From contig NZ_CP110395.1 in assembly GCF_029910215.1 (NCBI RefSeq), positions 2,852,001 through 2,916,000 on the forward strand: DNA of 64,000 bases, read 5' to 3'. Made by a program: the position numbers and the translations under genes. The notes under the pieces are model-generated. The model was not told the origin of the DNA and did not search any database. It saw only the letters and a program-made list of their open reading frames with translations. Below, in pieces: positions 35,248-45,974 of the stretch. The first letter of the stretch is position 1, and every line of letters begins with the position of its first letter. Source of the stretch: Paraburkholderia sp. D15 (GTDB lineage Bacteria > Pseudomonadota > Gammaproteobacteria > Burkholderiales > Burkholderiaceae).

Positions 35248-35319
35248 CCGCGTTCGCTTTTTTCACCATACGAGATACAATCAGTTTCCGCTGTTTGACG
35301 CGTCAACTGATTTCTTCCC

Positions 35320-36126
35320 ATGAGCGACACGAACCCGGATCCCAAAACTTCGATCCAGGTGATCGAACGTATGATGCGCTTGCTCGACGCCCTCGCCGCG
35401 CATAGCGACCCGGTCAGCCTGAAAGAACTCGCTATCCGCACGGAACTCCATCCGTCCACCGCGCACCGCATCCTGAACGACATGGTGATGTGCCGGCTGG
35501 TCGACCGCTCGGACCCAGGCACGTACCGCCTCGGCATGCGGCTGCTCGAACTCGGCAATCTGGTGAAGGCGCGTCTGTCGGTGCGCGACGCGGCGCTCAC
35601 GCCGATGCGCGAACTGCATCGCCAGACCGGGCAAACGGTCAATCTGTCGGTGCGTCAGGGCGATGAGATCGTCTACATCGAACGTGCGTATTCGGAACGC
35701 TCGGGCATGCAGGTGGTGCGGGCGATCGGCGGACGGGCGCCGCTGCATCTGACCTCGGTGGGCAAACTCTTTCTCGCCGCCGACGAATCCACCCGCGTGC
35801 GGGCCTACGCGACGCGCACCGGCCTGTCGGGTCACACGCAGAACAGCATTACCGATCTCACGAAGCTGGAGCGCGAACTGTCGATCGTGCGTGCGCAAGC
35901 CTGTGCGCGCGACAACGAGGAACTGGAACTCGGTGTGCGCTGCATCGCCGCCGGCATTTACGACGACACCGGCAAGCTGGTCGCGGGTCTGTCGCTGTCG
36001 GCACCGGCGGACCGCCTGCAGGATTCGTGGCTCGGGCAGTTGAGCCAGACCGCGCTGATGATTTCGACGTCGCTCGGCTATCGCCCGCAGTTGACGCAGG
36101 ATCATTCGCATAACCATCACGCGTGA
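35320..36126 (+). CDS. IclR-family transcriptional regulator
   Basis: A 268-residue IclR-family protein: winged helix at about residues 12-70 (SLKELAIRTELHPSTAHRIL) and the effector-binding domain from about 85 (AALTPMRELHRQTGQTVNLS, PLHLTSVGKLFLA). Effector unknown; divergence from lutA suggests lactate or a related acid, by inference. It ends ahead of a strong bidirectional terminator. Confidence 0.92.
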   Translation: MSDTNPDPKTSIQVIERMMRLLDALAAHSDPVSLKELAIRTELHPSTAHRILNDMVMCRLVDRSDPGTYRLGMRLLELGNLVKARLSVRDAALTPMRELHRQTGQTVNLSVRQGDEIVYIERAYSERSGMQVVRAIGGRAPLHLTSVGKLFLAADESTRVRAYATRTGLSGHTQNSITDLTKLERELSIVRAQACARDNEELELGVRCIAAGIYDDTGKLVAGLSLSAPADRLQDSWLGQLSQTALMISTSLGYRPQLTQDHSHNHHA

Positions 36127-36209
36127 ACGGCATGGGGCTTTAGTCGAACTCGATCGAGTCCTTGCCCGTCCGGTCGTGCCGCCGTCCGGCAAGCCGCAAC
36201 CGCCAAAAC

Positions 36210-36247
36210 AAAAAGCCTCGCGACATATGCATGTCGCGAGGCTTTTT
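36210..36247. terminator. bidirectional intrinsic terminator
   Basis: A long near-perfect palindrome (AAAAAGCCTCGCGACAT then ATGTCGCGAGGCTTTTT) lies between the convergent iclR-type and pbpG genes; it has A and T runs on both sides. Confidence 0.93.
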
Positions 36248-36291
36248 CAATGGCGCGGCCGGATCAGGAAACCCGGCCTCCGTCGACCCTA

Positions 36292-37476
36292 TCAGGTCCC
36301 CGCGCCGCCGGCATCCGCGCTGGTGATACGCGCCTGATCGCCACCGTTGTCCAGCCACGTGCGCAGACGCGTCGCATCCGCGAACCGCGAATACTTACCC
36401 GACGAGTCGAGCAGCACCATGATCATCGGACGGCCATGAATGGTCGCCTGCATCACCAGGCACTCGCCCGCTTCGTTGATGAAGCCGGTCTTCTGCAGAC
36501 CGATGTCCCACGTCGGATTACGCACCAGCGCATTCGTGCTGTTGTATGCCAGCGAGCGCTTGCCGGTGTACACCTCGTAGCTGTGATCCGTCGAGAACTT
36601 GCGGATCAGCGGATACTGGTACGCCGCGTTGACCATCTTCACGAGATCGCGCGCGCTCGACACGTTCTGGCTCGTCAAACCCGTCGGGTTCTCGAAGTGC
36701 GTGTCGGTCATGCCGAGTTGCTTCGCCTTCGCGTTCATCGCCGCGAGGAAGGCCGGACGGCCGCCCGGGAAATAGCGCGACAGCGCGGCCGCGGCACGGT
36801 TTTCCGACGCCATCAGCGCGATGTGCAGCATGTCTTCACGCGACAGCACCGAGCCCACCGACAGACGCGAGCCCGTGTTCTTCTCGTAATCGCGGTCTTC
36901 GTCGGTGACTTCGATCTGATCGGTCATCGGCTCTTTCGAATCGAGCACGACCATCGAGGTCATCAGCTTGGTGATCGACGCGATCGGCACCACGGCGCGC
37001 GAGTTCTTGTCGAACAGCGATTCGCCCGAGTTCTGATCGATCACGTACGCGACGCTCGAACGCAGCATCAGCGCGTCCGGCGTTTCGTGCAGGCCGAATG
37101 CCTGGCCGACGGTCGGCTGACGCGGTTCGTACGCGACGCGGCGCACCACCGTGTGGCGGCGGCCGTTCATCGTATACGTCACGCGCTTGCGTTTGACGCC
37201 GGCGCGCGGCGCGTCGTCAGCGGCGGCCACGGCTTTGACGGCCGCGCCCTTGCTGGCCTTGGCCGACTTGCTCGCGACCTTGGCGGTCGCGGCAGCGGGC
37301 TTCTTGCCGGCTTTTGCGTGTTTGGTGGTTTTTGCAGGTGCTGCGGGCGTGGCGGCAAAAGCGCTCACGGGCGTGGCGAACGCCGCCGCGATGACCATGG
37401 AGGCGGCCACCGACAGAGCGGTGCTGCGGGCCGCGCCGTGGATCACTTTTAGCGACGAAAACATGTCGGTTTTCAT
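36292..37476 (-). CDS. pbpG: D-alanyl-D-alanine endopeptidase (PbpG/PBP7-like)
   Basis: A 394-residue S11-family penicillin-binding protein. A signal peptide (STALSVAASMVIAAAFATPV) is followed by a Lys/Ala-rich low-complexity region to about residue 75. The catalytic motifs are SITK (near residue 165), SEN (near 225) and KTG (GLQKTGFINEAG). It cleaves peptide cross-links in the periplasm. The ATG at 37476 (MKTDMFSSL) is chosen over one twelve codons upstream. Family members vary between endo- and carboxypeptidase activity, so the exact specificity is inferred. Confidence 0.9.
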   Translation of the reverse strand: MKTDMFSSLKVIHGAARSTALSVAASMVIAAAFATPVSAFAATPAAPAKTTKHAKAGKKPAAATAKVASKSAKASKGAAVKAVAAADDAPRAGVKRKRVTYTMNGRRHTVVRRVAYEPRQPTVGQAFGLHETPDALMLRSSVAYVIDQNSGESLFDKNSRAVVPIASITKLMTSMVVLDSKEPMTDQIEVTDEDRDYEKNTGSRLSVGSVLSREDMLHIALMASENRAAAALSRYFPGGRPAFLAAMNAKAKQLGMTDTHFENPTGLTSQNVSSARDLVKMVNAAYQYPLIRKFSTDHSYEVYTGKRSLAYNSTNALVRNPTWDIGLQKTGFINEAGECLVMQATIHGRPMIMVLLDSSGKYSRFADATRLRTWLDNGGDQARITSADAGGAGT

Positions 37477-38252
37477 GGGTGTTCGGTAGGGAGCGGCGAG
37501 AGGTTTCCGCAAGTGTAGTAAAACAACGAAAAATTAGCAATTTGAAGCACTTATACGCGCTCCTTAAACCGGCTTGTAAGCTCCGATCGCAAAAACACAA
37601 ATAAGTGCCGCCGGTCGATCGAAAAAATCGATCGCGACCGCTCATCGCCTCGTCGTTGCCGTCACACGCCCGAATCGAGATGATTCTTTCAGCATAACGG
37701 CAAAATCGAGACAACCTTGATCAGGGGAAATACGGTCAGAGCACGGATGGGCCACGCATCGCCCGTGCCATGAGACGTCGCCGGGGCTCGACGCGGCGTT
37801 GTTAAACGCCTGCTGGAAACCGCCGACGCGCATTCGACTCGCATAGCGCATTAACGTTCCATGACAGTTTCCGGTTTACATCGAATGGATCGGGCGCCAT
37901 TTTTTGATATGCCGGGTATTACCGCCTCGCAGCATTCGCGTCGGCGCGCGGTCAAAACATCTCATGATATCGGTAACAAATGCGGATTTTCCGCGCACCA
38001 GCACGGTGCGCCGGTTAATTCGACTTGCGTCATACGCGCGTCATGCCGAGTGCATAACGTATTGTTTTATCAGCAATTTCTTAATATTGTGCGACGCACA
38101 AAAAGCGCTTGACATTCATCGCAGTCATCCTAAAATAGGAACCATTGCTGCGATGCACCATACATCGCGGTCCGGGGGGACGAGCTTCAAGGCGTCTCGC
38201 CACTTACCCAAAGCGGTCCGCACAGACAGACCGCAACCCAGGAGCGTAAACC
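37477..38252. other. 776-base intergenic region between pbpG and phaP
   Basis: No gene is supported here. The right end holds the phaP promoter and likely PhaR sites, described separately. Near 37616-37632 is a small hairpin (GATCGA-N5-TCGATC). The rest is moderately AT-rich compared with flanking genes and shows no tRNA, small-RNA or repeat pattern I recognise. Confidence 0.5.
38087..38157 (+). promoter_or_regulatory. phaP promoter with two TGC-N3-GCA sites
   Basis: TTGACA at 38109-38114 and TAAAAT at 38131-38136 are separated by 16 bases. A perfect palindrome TTGTGC-GAC-GCACAA (38087-38101) lies just upstream of the -35, and TGCGATGCA (38149-38157) just downstream of the expected start. 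Both contain TGC-N3-GCA, resembling sites bound by the PHB-responsive repressor PhaR in other bacteria, suggesting repression of phasin until PHB granules titrate PhaR. Confidence 0.65.
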
Positions 38253-38825
38253 ATGACTCTGCTGACCCCTGAGCAATTCGCTGCAGCCCAGAAAGCCAAC
38301 TTTGAAACGCTGTTCGGCCTGACGACCAAGGCATTCGAAGGCGTCGAAAAGCTGGTTGAGCTGAACCTGCAAGTCGTGAAGTCGACGATCGCGGAAAGCC
38401 AGGAAAATGCCCAACGCGCACTGTCCGTGAAGGACGCGCAGGAACTGCTGGCCCTGCAAGCGAGCCTCGCGCAACCGGTCGCCGAAAAGGCGCTGTCGTA
38501 CGGCCGTCACGTATATGAAATCGTCTCGGCAACGCAAGGTGAATTCACCCGCGTCGCTGAAGCGCAGTTCGAAGAACAGAATCGCAAGGTGCAGTCGCTC
38601 GTCGAAAACGTGGCGAAGAACGCACCGGCTGGTTCGGAAACCGCCGTCGCCGTGATCAAGTCGGCAATCACCGCCGCGAACACGACGTACGAAACGGTTC
38701 ACAAGGCAACCAAGCAAGCCGTCGAAATCGCCGAAAGCAACTTCAACGCGGCAGCAACGGCTGCTTCGAAGGCTGCTTCGCAAGCCGCCGCGCAAGCATC
38801 GCGCTCGGCCAAGAAGGCTGTCTAA
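38253..38825 (+). CDS. phaP: phasin (PHB granule-associated protein)
   Basis: A 190-residue phasin-family protein, all helical and without membrane segments. The Phasin_2-type N-terminus is [20 protein letters not shown], with the conserved [17 protein letters not shown]; the C-terminus is Ala/Lys-rich and ends ASRSAKKAV. Phasins coat polyhydroxyalkanoate granules. An AGGAG ribosome site precedes the ATG. Codon use is biased to preferred codons, in line with high expression, and a terminator follows. Confidence 0.95.
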   Translation: MTLLTPEQFAAAQKANFETLFGLTTKAFEGVEKLVELNLQVVKSTIAESQENAQRALSVKDAQELLALQASLAQPVAEKALSYGRHVYEIVSATQGEFTRVAEAQFEEQNRKVQSLVENVAKNAPAGSETAVAVIKSAITAANTTYETVHKATKQAVEIAESNFNAAATAASKAASQAAAQASRSAKKAV

Positions 38826-38858
38826 GTTTCAGCAGCAGGCAGGATCGGCAGCACAATG

Positions 38859-38892
38859 CGCCGGCATCGCTTAACGGTGGTGCCGGCGTTTT
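38859..38892 (+). terminator. intrinsic terminator after phaP
   Basis: Stem CGCCGGCA (38859-38866) pairs with TGCCGGCG (38881-38888), 14-base loop, followed by TTTT. Confidence 0.75.
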
Positions 38893-38975
38893 CGCAAGCA
38901 ACAGCGTCGCGCCGTTGCCGCCCAAACGGCGCGAACAGGCCGGACGCTCCGATACGTTGAATGGCGTATCGTTTG

Positions 38976-39000
38976 CCCGGCGTAGCGCCGGGATTTTTTT
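38976..39000 (+). terminator. second plus-strand terminator
   Basis: Stem CCCGGCG / CGCCGGG with a 3-base loop and a run of seven T. It backs up the phaP terminator about 115 bases upstream; no gene lies between the two. Confidence 0.85.
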
Positions 39001-39083
39001 ATCCGCGCGCTGATGCGTTTTGCTTGGCCGGATTTCTCGGCCGACACACGAATTCGATGGTTGCGGAATATGCGCTCGAAAGA

Positions 39084-39119
39084 AAAACGGCGCGCCCTTT
39101 TCGGGGCGCGCCGTTTTTT
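39084..39119. terminator. intrinsic terminator after lpdA
   Basis: AAAAACGGCGCGCCC pairs with GGGCGCGCCGTTTTT around a short loop, with A and T runs on both sides; on the minus strand it ends the pyruvate dehydrogenase operon. The 348-base gap between phaP and lpdA contains this and two plus-strand terminators and nothing else I recognise. Confidence 0.92.
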
Positions 39120-39173
39120 ATTGGCTCGCGCAGTCGCGAACCTGCTTGCGTCATGCAGGCAGGTTGCGCGCTC

Positions 39174-40973
39174 TTACTTCTTTTTCTGCGGCGGCAGGTC
39201 GGTACAGACGCCTTCGTACAACTCGGCGGCCATGCCGATCGATTCGCCGAGCGTCGGATGCGGATGGATCGTCTTGCCGATATCCGTTGCGTCCGCACCC
39301 ATTTCGATCGCGAGACAGACTTCGCTGATCAGGTCGCCCGCATTCAGACCGACGATCCCGCCGCCGATCACGCGATGCGTTTCCTCGTCGAACAGCAGCT
39401 TCGTGAAGCCTTCGTCGCGGCCGTTGGCGATCGCGCGGCCCGATGCGGCCCACGGGAACACCGCCTTGCCGAACTTGATGCCGGCGGCCTTCAACTGGTC
39501 TTCCGTCTTGCCGGCCCACGCCACTTCCGGATCGGTGTACGCCACCGACGGAATCTGCAGCGCGTCGAAGTAAGCCTTCTCGCCATGCGCGACTTCCGCG
39601 GCGACGTGGCCTTCGTGCACGGCCTTGTGCGCGAGCATCGGCTGACCGACGATGTCGCCGATCGCGAAGATGTGCGGCACGTTGGTGCGCATCTGCTTGT
39701 CGACGTCGATGAAGCCACGCTCGGTCACCGCGACGCCGGCCTTATCCGCACCGATCTTCTTGCCGTTCGGCGTACGGCCGACGGCGACCAGCACGAGGTC
39801 GTAGCGTTGCGCTTCGGCCGGCGCCTTTTCGCCTTCGAACGACACGTAGATGCCGTCGTCCTTCGCTTCGGCCGCGGTGGTTTTGGTCTTCAGCATGACG
39901 TTGGCGAAACGCTTGCTGTTGTACTTTTCCCAGACCTTGACCAGATCGCGATCCGCGCCGGCCATCAGACCGTCGAGCATTTCGACGACGTCGATCTTCG
40001 CGCCGAGCGTCGCGTACACCGTGGCCATTTCCAGGCCGATGATGCCGCCGCCGATCACGAGCATGCGTTGCGGGATCTGACGCAGTTCGAGCGCGCCGGT
40101 CGAGTCGACCACGCGCGGGTCTTCCGGAATGAACGGCAGCTTCACCGCTTCCGAGCCTGCGGCGATGATGGCCTGCTTGAACTTGACGACTTTCTTGCCG
40201 CCTTCGGTCTGCACTTCCATGTGGTTCGGATCGACGAACGAGCCCGTACCGGTGACGACTTCGACCTTACGCGCCTTGGCCATGCCGGCGAGACCGCCGG
40301 TGAGCTTCTTGACGACGCTGGACTTGAAGTCACGCAGTTTGTCGAGATCGATCTGCGGCTTGCCGAACGTGATGCCGTGCGAGCCGAGCGCTTCGGCTTC
40401 GTCGATGACGAGCGCGGTATGCAGCAGCGCCTTCGACGGAATGCAGCCGACGTTCAGACACACGCCGCCGAGCGTCGAATAGCGTTCGACGAGCACGGTC
40501 TTCATGCCGAGGTCGGCCGAGCGGAACGCGGCGGAGTAGCCGCCGGGGCCCGAACCGAGCACGAGCATGTCGCATTCGATATCGGCGCTACCGGAGAAGC
40601 TACCTGCTTGCGGCGCGGACGCGGCGGCCTTGGGCGCGGCGGCGGGAGCAGCCGCTTGCGGCTTCGCTTCAGCCGGTGCCTTGACCGGTTCGCTGGCAGG
40701 TGCCTTGGGGGCATCTTTAGCGGCCGGTGCATCGGCGGCGGATTCGACTAGCGCGATGACGGTACCTTGCGAGACTTTGTCACCGGCTTTGACGCGAACT
40801 TCCTTGACAGTGCCGGCGATGTCGCTGGGCACTTCGATGGAGGCCTTATCGGACTCGAGGGTCATGAGAGCTTGTTCGTTCTCGATGACGTCGCCCGGTT
40901 TGATGTTGACTTCAATGACATCGACGTCCTTGAAGTCACCGATATCCGGCACTTTTACTTCGACGAGACTCAT
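39174..40973 (-). CDS. lpdA: dihydrolipoyl dehydrogenase (E3) with N-terminal lipoyl domain
   Basis: A 599-residue E3 component. Residues 1-75 are a lipoyl domain with the lipoylation motif LESDKASIEVPSD; an Ala/Pro-rich linker follows to about 120. The FAD/NAD disulfide oxidoreductase has GSGPGGYSAAFRSADLG, the redox pair GGVCLNVGCIPSKALLH, the NAD-binding GGGIIGLEMATVYATLG and the C-terminal HPHPTLGES with the active-site His. It reoxidises the E2 lipoyl groups. Lipoyl-bearing E3 is known from beta-proteobacteria such as Neisseria and Ralstonia. It is the third gene of the pdh operon, 272 bases after aceF. Confidence 0.96.
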   Translation of the reverse strand: MSLVEVKVPDIGDFKDVDVIEVNIKPGDVIENEQALMTLESDKASIEVPSDIAGTVKEVRVKAGDKVSQGTVIALVESAADAPAAKDAPKAPASEPVKAPAEAKPQAAAPAAAPKAAASAPQAGSFSGSADIECDMLVLGSGPGGYSAAFRSADLGMKTVLVERYSTLGGVCLNVGCIPSKALLHTALVIDEAEALGSHGITFGKPQIDLDKLRDFKSSVVKKLTGGLAGMAKARKVEVVTGTGSFVDPNHMEVQTEGGKKVVKFKQAIIAAGSEAVKLPFIPEDPRVVDSTGALELRQIPQRMLVIGGGIIGLEMATVYATLGAKIDVVEMLDGLMAGADRDLVKVWEKYNSKRFANVMLKTKTTAAEAKDDGIYVSFEGEKAPAEAQRYDLVLVAVGRTPNGKKIGADKAGVAVTERGFIDVDKQMRTNVPHIFAIGDIVGQPMLAHKAVHEGHVAAEVAHGEKAYFDALQIPSVAYTDPEVAWAGKTEDQLKAAGIKFGKAVFPWAASGRAIANGRDEGFTKLLFDEETHRVIGGGIVGLNAGDLISEVCLAIEMGADATDIGKTIHPHPTLGESIGMAAELYEGVCTDLPPQKKK

Positions 40974-41105
40974 GGTGTCCCCTTCTCGTATTGATCGATG
41001 ATGAAGAAAGAACCTGAAAAAGCAGCCTAAAAGCAGCCCCAAAGCTGGCAGCGCGACGGACAGAATCATCCTTTGCCGTCCGCCCAAGGACGCGCCTTTC
41101 TTTTG

Positions 41106-41138
41106 CCTACTTTTCTTTGGAAGACAAAGAAAAGTAGG
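41106..41138. repeat. REP-like inverted repeat in the aceF-lpdA gap
   Basis: A perfect 13-base inverted repeat (CCTACTTTTCTTT, then seven bases, then AAAGAAAAGTAGG), followed by a short GC-rich hairpin (GCCGCCCCGCACAGGGGCGAC). I know similar sequences as dispersed intergenic repeats in Burkholderia and Paraburkholderia, from memory. It lies between operon genes, so it could affect mRNA processing. Confidence 0.8.
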
Positions 41139-41245
41139 TGCCGCCCCGCACAGGGGCGACGCTAATAGACCACTAACAAATCAGGTTCTACAGAGAGCCG
41201 CGAGATAACAGAAAAAAAAACCCCGCGCCCCCGCCCATCAAAAGA

Positions 41246-42916
41246 TCACAGAATCACACGCCGAAAATCGGCAAGAATCGCACCCAGATAAGCATTAAAC
41301 CGAGCCGCCGCAGCCCCATCAATCACCCGATGGTCATACGACAACGACAACGGCAACGTCAACCGCGGCACGAACTGCTTCCCATCCCAAACCGGCTTCA
41401 TCGCGCCGCGCGACAGCCCCAGAATGGCGACTTCAGGCGCATTGATAATCGGCGTGAAGTTGGTGCCGCCAATCCCGCCCAGCGACGAAATCGAGAAGCA
41501 CCCACCTTGCATCTGATCCGGCTTCAGCTTGCCGTCACGAGCCAGCTTGGACAGTTCAGCCATTTCCTTCGCGATCTCGATAAGACCTTTCTTGTCCGCA
41601 TCGCGAATCACAGGAACGACCAACCCATTCGGCGTATCGGCAGCAAACCCGATATGGAAGTACTGCTTGAACACCAGGTTATCGCCGTCGAGGCTGGCAT
41701 TGAACGTCGGGAACTGCTTCAACGCGGAAACCACCGCCTTGATCACGAACGCCAGCATCGTGACCTTCACGCCGGACTTCTCGTTTTCCTTGTTCAACTG
41801 CACGCGCAGCGCTTCGAGATCGGTGATATCCGCTTCGTCGTTATTGGTGACGTGCGGAATCATGACCCAGTTGCGATGCAGGTTCGCGCCCGATATCTTC
41901 TTGATGCGCGACAACGGCTTCGCATCGACCGGACCGAACTTGGTGAAATCGACCTTCGGCCACGGCAGCAGATTCAGCTCGCCGCCGCCTGCGGCCGCCG
42001 GCGCCGCGGCACCGGCCGGCGCGGCACGCTGGCCGCTCATCACGCCCTTGACGAACGCGGTCACGTCGGCCTGGGTAATACGGCCCTTCGGACCCGTACC
42101 CGGCACCTGCGCGACGTCGACCCCGAGTTCGCGCGCGAACTTGCGTACCGACGGCGACGCGTGGCTCGCCTGACGCGCACCACCCTCGCCTGCCTGAATC
42201 ACCGGCGCCTGAGCGAGCGCCGACGGCTGCGCGGGCGCGGGCGACGGCGTGGCCGGTGCGTCGGACGGCTTCTCGGCGGCCTGCTTCGGCGCGGGCGCCG
42301 GAGCCGGAGCAGCGGCGCCGCCTTCGGCTTCCACCACCACGATCACCGAGCCTTCCGACACGTTGTCGCCGACCTTGACCTTCACTTCCTTGACGACGCC
42401 GGCGACGGAGCTCGGCACGTCCATGGTCGCCTTGTCCGATTCGAGCGTGACCAGCGACTGTTCCTTCTCGACGCGGTCGCCGACCTTCACCGACACTTCG
42501 ATCACCGGAATGTCTTTGTAGTCGCCGATATCGGGAACCTTCACGTCCTGCAGACCGCCGCCGCTCGCGGCGGGCGCCGCGGCAGGGGCCGGTGCCGGCG
42601 CGGGCGCCGCGGCAGGAGCCGGTGCGGGCGCTGCCGCCGGTGCGGGCGCCGGAGCCGGCGCAGCCGCGCCGCCTTCAGCCGCTTCCAGCACGACGATCAG
42701 CACGCCTTCCGACACGTTGTCGCCGACCTTGACCTTCACTTCCTTGACGACGCCGGCGGCCGAGCTCGGCACGTCCATGGTCGCCTTGTCGGATTCCAGC
42801 GTAACGAGCGACTGCTCTTTCTCGACGGTATCACCCGCCTTCACCAGCACCTCGATCACAGGAATGTCCTTGTAATCGCCGATGTCCGGCACCTTGACTT
42901 CGATCGCTTGACTCAT
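41246..42916 (-). CDS. aceF: pyruvate dehydrogenase E2, dihydrolipoyllysine acetyltransferase
   Basis: A 556-residue E2. Two lipoyl domains (about residues 1-75 and 120-195), each with [13 protein letters not shown], are joined by Ala/Pro linkers; a peripheral-subunit-binding domain is near 255-295 ([20 protein letters not shown]) and the acetyltransferase domain ends with the active-site [12 protein letters not shown]. It moves acetyl groups to CoA. The two lipoyl domains are almost identical in sequence. It follows aceE after 86 bases. Confidence 0.97.
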   Translation of the reverse strand: MSQAIEVKVPDIGDYKDIPVIEVLVKAGDTVEKEQSLVTLESDKATMDVPSSAAGVVKEVKVKVGDNVSEGVLIVVLEAAEGGAAAPAPAPAPAAAPAPAPAAAPAPAPAPAAAPAASGGGLQDVKVPDIGDYKDIPVIEVSVKVGDRVEKEQSLVTLESDKATMDVPSSVAGVVKEVKVKVGDNVSEGSVIVVVEAEGGAAAPAPAPAPKQAAEKPSDAPATPSPAPAQPSALAQAPVIQAGEGGARQASHASPSVRKFARELGVDVAQVPGTGPKGRITQADVTAFVKGVMSGQRAAPAGAAAPAAAGGGELNLLPWPKVDFTKFGPVDAKPLSRIKKISGANLHRNWVMIPHVTNNDEADITDLEALRVQLNKENEKSGVKVTMLAFVIKAVVSALKQFPTFNASLDGDNLVFKQYFHIGFAADTPNGLVVPVIRDADKKGLIEIAKEMAELSKLARDGKLKPDQMQGGCFSISSLGGIGGTNFTPIINAPEVAILGLSRGAMKPVWDGKQFVPRLTLPLSLSYDHRVIDGAAAARFNAYLGAILADFRRVIL

Positions 42917-43002
42917 TGTTAGTGTCTCCTGGGCCGCGCACGCGGCCCGCCCCTGCCGATCAGGAGCGGGCGCGCACGCCGTGGCACACGGGGAATGATG
43001 CC

Positions 43003-45699
43003 TTAGACGGTCATCGGGTTGGGTTTGGCGGGATCAAGGTTGTACTTCTTGAGCGCCTCGGCGACGACCTTGCGTTCGATCGTGCCTTCATCTGCCAGTG
43101 CATTCAACGCGGCAACCGTGACCCAGTAGCGGTCGACTTCGAAGAAGTGACGCAGCTTCTCGCGGGTGTCCGAACGGCCATAGCCGTCCGTGCCCAGCAC
43201 GACGAATTTCTGCGGCACGAACGCGCGGATCTGTTCGGTCAGCGCGCGCACGTAGTCGGTCGATGCGATGACCGGACCTTGCGCGTCCTTCAGCAGCTTC
43301 TCGACGTGCGAGAGCTTCTTCTCTTCGGTCGGGTGCAGCAGGTTCCAGCGCTGCACTTCGTGGCCTTCGCGCGCCAGCTCGGTGAAGCTCGGCACGCTCC
43401 AGAGGTCGGCAGCGACGCCCCAGTCGTTCTTCAGCAGGTCGGCGGCGGCGATCACTTCGTTGAAGATCGTGCCCGCGCCCAGCAGTTGCACGCGCGGCGC
43501 CTTCTTGTCGGCCTCTGCCTTGCGGAACGCGTACATGCCCTTGATGATGTCGGCCGCTACGGCATCGCCCTGCGGAATCGCCGGGTGCTCGTAGTTTTCG
43601 TTCATCACCGTGATGTAGTAGTACACGTCTTCCTGATCCGCGACCATGCGGCGCAGACCGTCCTGCATGATGACGGCGAGTTCGTAACCGAACGTCGGGT
43701 CGTAGCTGATGCAGTTCGGCACCGAAGCCGCCCACAGCAGCGAGTGACCGTCTTCGTGCTGCAGGCCTTCGCCGTTCAGCGTCGTACGGCCGGCCGTGCC
43801 GCCCAGCAGGAAGCCGCGCGAACGCATGTCGCCCGCGGCCCAGCACAGGTCGCCGATACGCTGGAAGCCGAACATCGAGTAGAAGATGTAGAACGGGATC
43901 ATCGTCTCGCCGTGCGTCGAGTACGACGTCGCGGCGGCGATCCAGTCGGCCATGCCGCCGGCTTCGTTGATGCCTTCCTGCAGGATCTGGCCGCTTTCCG
44001 ATTCGCGGTAGAACATCAGCTGGTCGGAATCTTCCGGCACGTACTTCTGGCCGTCCTGATTCCAGATACCGATCTGACGGAACAGACCTTCCATGCCGAA
44101 GGTACGCGATTCGTCCGGCACGATCGGCACGATACGCTTGCCGAGCGCCTTGTCTTTCAGCAGGATGTTCAGGATCCGCACGAACGCCATCGTCGTGGAG
44201 ATCTCGCGGCCTTCGCCCGTGCCCTTGAGCAGCGGCTCGAATGCCGTCAGTGCCGGCACCGGCAGCGACTCGGCCTTCTGACGGCGCGCCGGCAGATAGC
44301 CGCCGAGGTCCTGGCGGCGAGCACGCATGTACTCGAGTTCCTTCGAACCTTCCTCGAACTTCAGGTACGGCACGTCGACGATTTCTTCGTCGGTGATCGG
44401 CAGACGGAACTGGTCGCGGAAATTCTTCAGCTGCTCCACCTGCATCTTCTTCTGCTGGTGGGTGATGTTCATCGCCTGGCCGGCTTCGCCCATGCCGTAG
44501 CCCTTGATCGTCTTCGCGAGGATGACGGTCGGCTGGCCCTGCGAATTCGACGCTTCCGTGAACGCAGCGTAGATCTTGTGCGGATCGTGGCCGCCGCGGT
44601 TCAGATTCCAGATGTCGTCGTCGGACCAGTCGGCGACCAGCGCCTTCAGTTCCGGCGTATTGAAGAAGTGCTCGCGCACGAACGCGCCCGACTCCGACTT
44701 GTACGTCTGGTATTCGCCGTCGACGACTTCCATCATGCGGCGCATCAGCGCGCCCGACTTGTCGCGCTGGAACAGTGCGTCCCAGCGGCTGCCCCAGATC
44801 ACCTTGACGACGTTCCAGCCGGCGCCGCGGAATTCGCTTTCGAGTTCCTGGATGATCTTGCCGTTACCGCGCACCGGGCCGTCCAGGCGCTGCAGGTTAC
44901 AGTTGATCACGAACACCAGGTTGTCCAGGCGTTCGCGGCCGGCCATGCCGATCGCGCCGAGCGATTCCGGCTCGTCCGTTTCGCCGTCGCCGAGGAAGGC
45001 CCAGACCTTGCGGCCGTCGGTCTTCGCGATGCCGCGCGCCTGCATGTACTTCATGAAGCGCGCCTGGTAGATCGCCATGATCGGGCCGAGGCCCATCGAC
45101 ACGGTCGGGAACTGCCAGAAGTCCGGCATCAGCCACGGGTGCGGATACGACGAGATGCCCTCGCCGCCCACTTCCTGACGGAAGTTGTCGAGTTGCTTTT
45201 CGGTCAGACGGCCGAGCAGGAACGCGCGCGAGTAGACGCCCGGCGACGAGTGGCCCTGCACGAACACGAGATCGCCGCCATGTTCGGCGGACGGTGCGTG
45301 CCAGAAATGGTTGTAGCCGACGTCATACAGCGTGGCTGCCGACGCGAACGACGCGATGTGGCCGCCGACGTTGGTTTCCTTGCCGGCGCGCAGCACCATC
45401 GCCATTGCGTTCCAGCGGGTGTACGAACGGATACGGTGCTCGAGATCCTGGTCGCCCGGGTTCTTCGCCTGGCGCGCGACCGGAATCGTATTGATGTACG
45501 GGGTGTTAGCGGAGAACGGCAGATGTTCGCCATGCACGCGGGCGAATTCGATCTGTTTCTCGATCAGATAGTGGGCGCGATCGGGGCCCACAGCAGAAAT
45601 CACGCCATCCAGCGCTTCCAGCCATTCGCCGGTTTCCTGGGGATCGTCGTCTTTTTCGGCGGCGACATATTTCATGACTTCGTCGGGTACAGCGGACAT
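43003..45699 (-). CDS. aceE: pyruvate dehydrogenase E1 component (homodimeric)
   Basis: An 898-residue AceE-type E1, decarboxylating pyruvate with thiamine diphosphate. The cofactor motif runs from [13 protein letters not shown] to [10 protein letters not shown]. Other family landmarks are [31 protein letters not shown] and the C-terminal [13 protein letters not shown]. The ATG at 45699 ([12 protein letters not shown]) has an AGGAGACGA ribosome site; the frame open upstream is not E1-like. It is the first gene of the aceE-aceF-lpdA operon. Confidence 0.97.
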   Translation of the reverse strand: MSAVPDEVMKYVAAEKDDDPQETGEWLEALDGVISAVGPDRAHYLIEKQIEFARVHGEHLPFSANTPYINTIPVARQAKNPGDQDLEHRIRSYTRWNAMAMVLRAGKETNVGGHIASFASAATLYDVGYNHFWHAPSAEHGGDLVFVQGHSSPGVYSRAFLLGRLTEKQLDNFRQEVGGEGISSYPHPWLMPDFWQFPTVSMGLGPIMAIYQARFMKYMQARGIAKTDGRKVWAFLGDGETDEPESLGAIGMAGRERLDNLVFVINCNLQRLDGPVRGNGKIIQELESEFRGAGWNVVKVIWGSRWDALFQRDKSGALMRRMMEVVDGEYQTYKSESGAFVREHFFNTPELKALVADWSDDDIWNLNRGGHDPHKIYAAFTEASNSQGQPTVILAKTIKGYGMGEAGQAMNITHQQKKMQVEQLKNFRDQFRLPITDEEIVDVPYLKFEEGSKELEYMRARRQDLGGYLPARRQKAESLPVPALTAFEPLLKGTGEGREISTTMAFVRILNILLKDKALGKRIVPIVPDESRTFGMEGLFRQIGIWNQDGQKYVPEDSDQLMFYRESESGQILQEGINEAGGMADWIAAATSYSTHGETMIPFYIFYSMFGFQRIGDLCWAAGDMRSRGFLLGGTAGRTTLNGEGLQHEDGHSLLWAASVPNCISYDPTFGYELAVIMQDGLRRMVADQEDVYYYITVMNENYEHPAIPQGDAVAADIIKGMYAFRKAEADKKAPRVQLLGAGTIFNEVIAAADLLKNDWGVAADLWSVPSFTELAREGHEVQRWNLLHPTEEKKLSHVEKLLKDAQGPVIASTDYVRALTEQIRAFVPQKFVVLGTDGYGRSDTREKLRHFFEVDRYWVTVAALNALADEGTIERKVVAEALKKYNLDPAKPNPMTV

Positions 45700-45815
45700 G
45701 CTCGTCTCCTGGATATAGAGGAACGCTCTTTGAACAGACGACGCGGACGAGGCACGGCCGCGGCAGCTTCGGCCGATTGTAAAAGGGGTCCCGACGTCCG
45801 CGCAACAAAATTTTC

Positions 45816-45833
45816 GAATTGCGAGATCAATTC
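45816..45833. promoter_or_regulatory. palindrome upstream of aceE
   Basis: GAATTG-N6-CAATTC lies in the 270-base region between divergent aceE and the sensor kinase gene. It is a candidate operator; it does not match the E. coli PdhR site (TTGGT-N3-ACCAA). Confidence 0.4.
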
Positions 45834-45974
45834 TCATAATGCGGAAAATTGCTGCGGCGCAACCTGGATTGACTGCCGTTCGACGGATACGCCGGCTAGT
45901 TTGCGCCCGTTAACATGACTTTCAGCGCTTTTTTGCGCCATTTGCTAGCGAGCTGCTGCGCTACAATGCGACGC

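Noticed and set aside
42916..45918. 1000-codon plus-strand open frame opposite aceE
   Set aside because: Antisense to a clear E1 gene; composition is the usual GC-rich shadow pattern.
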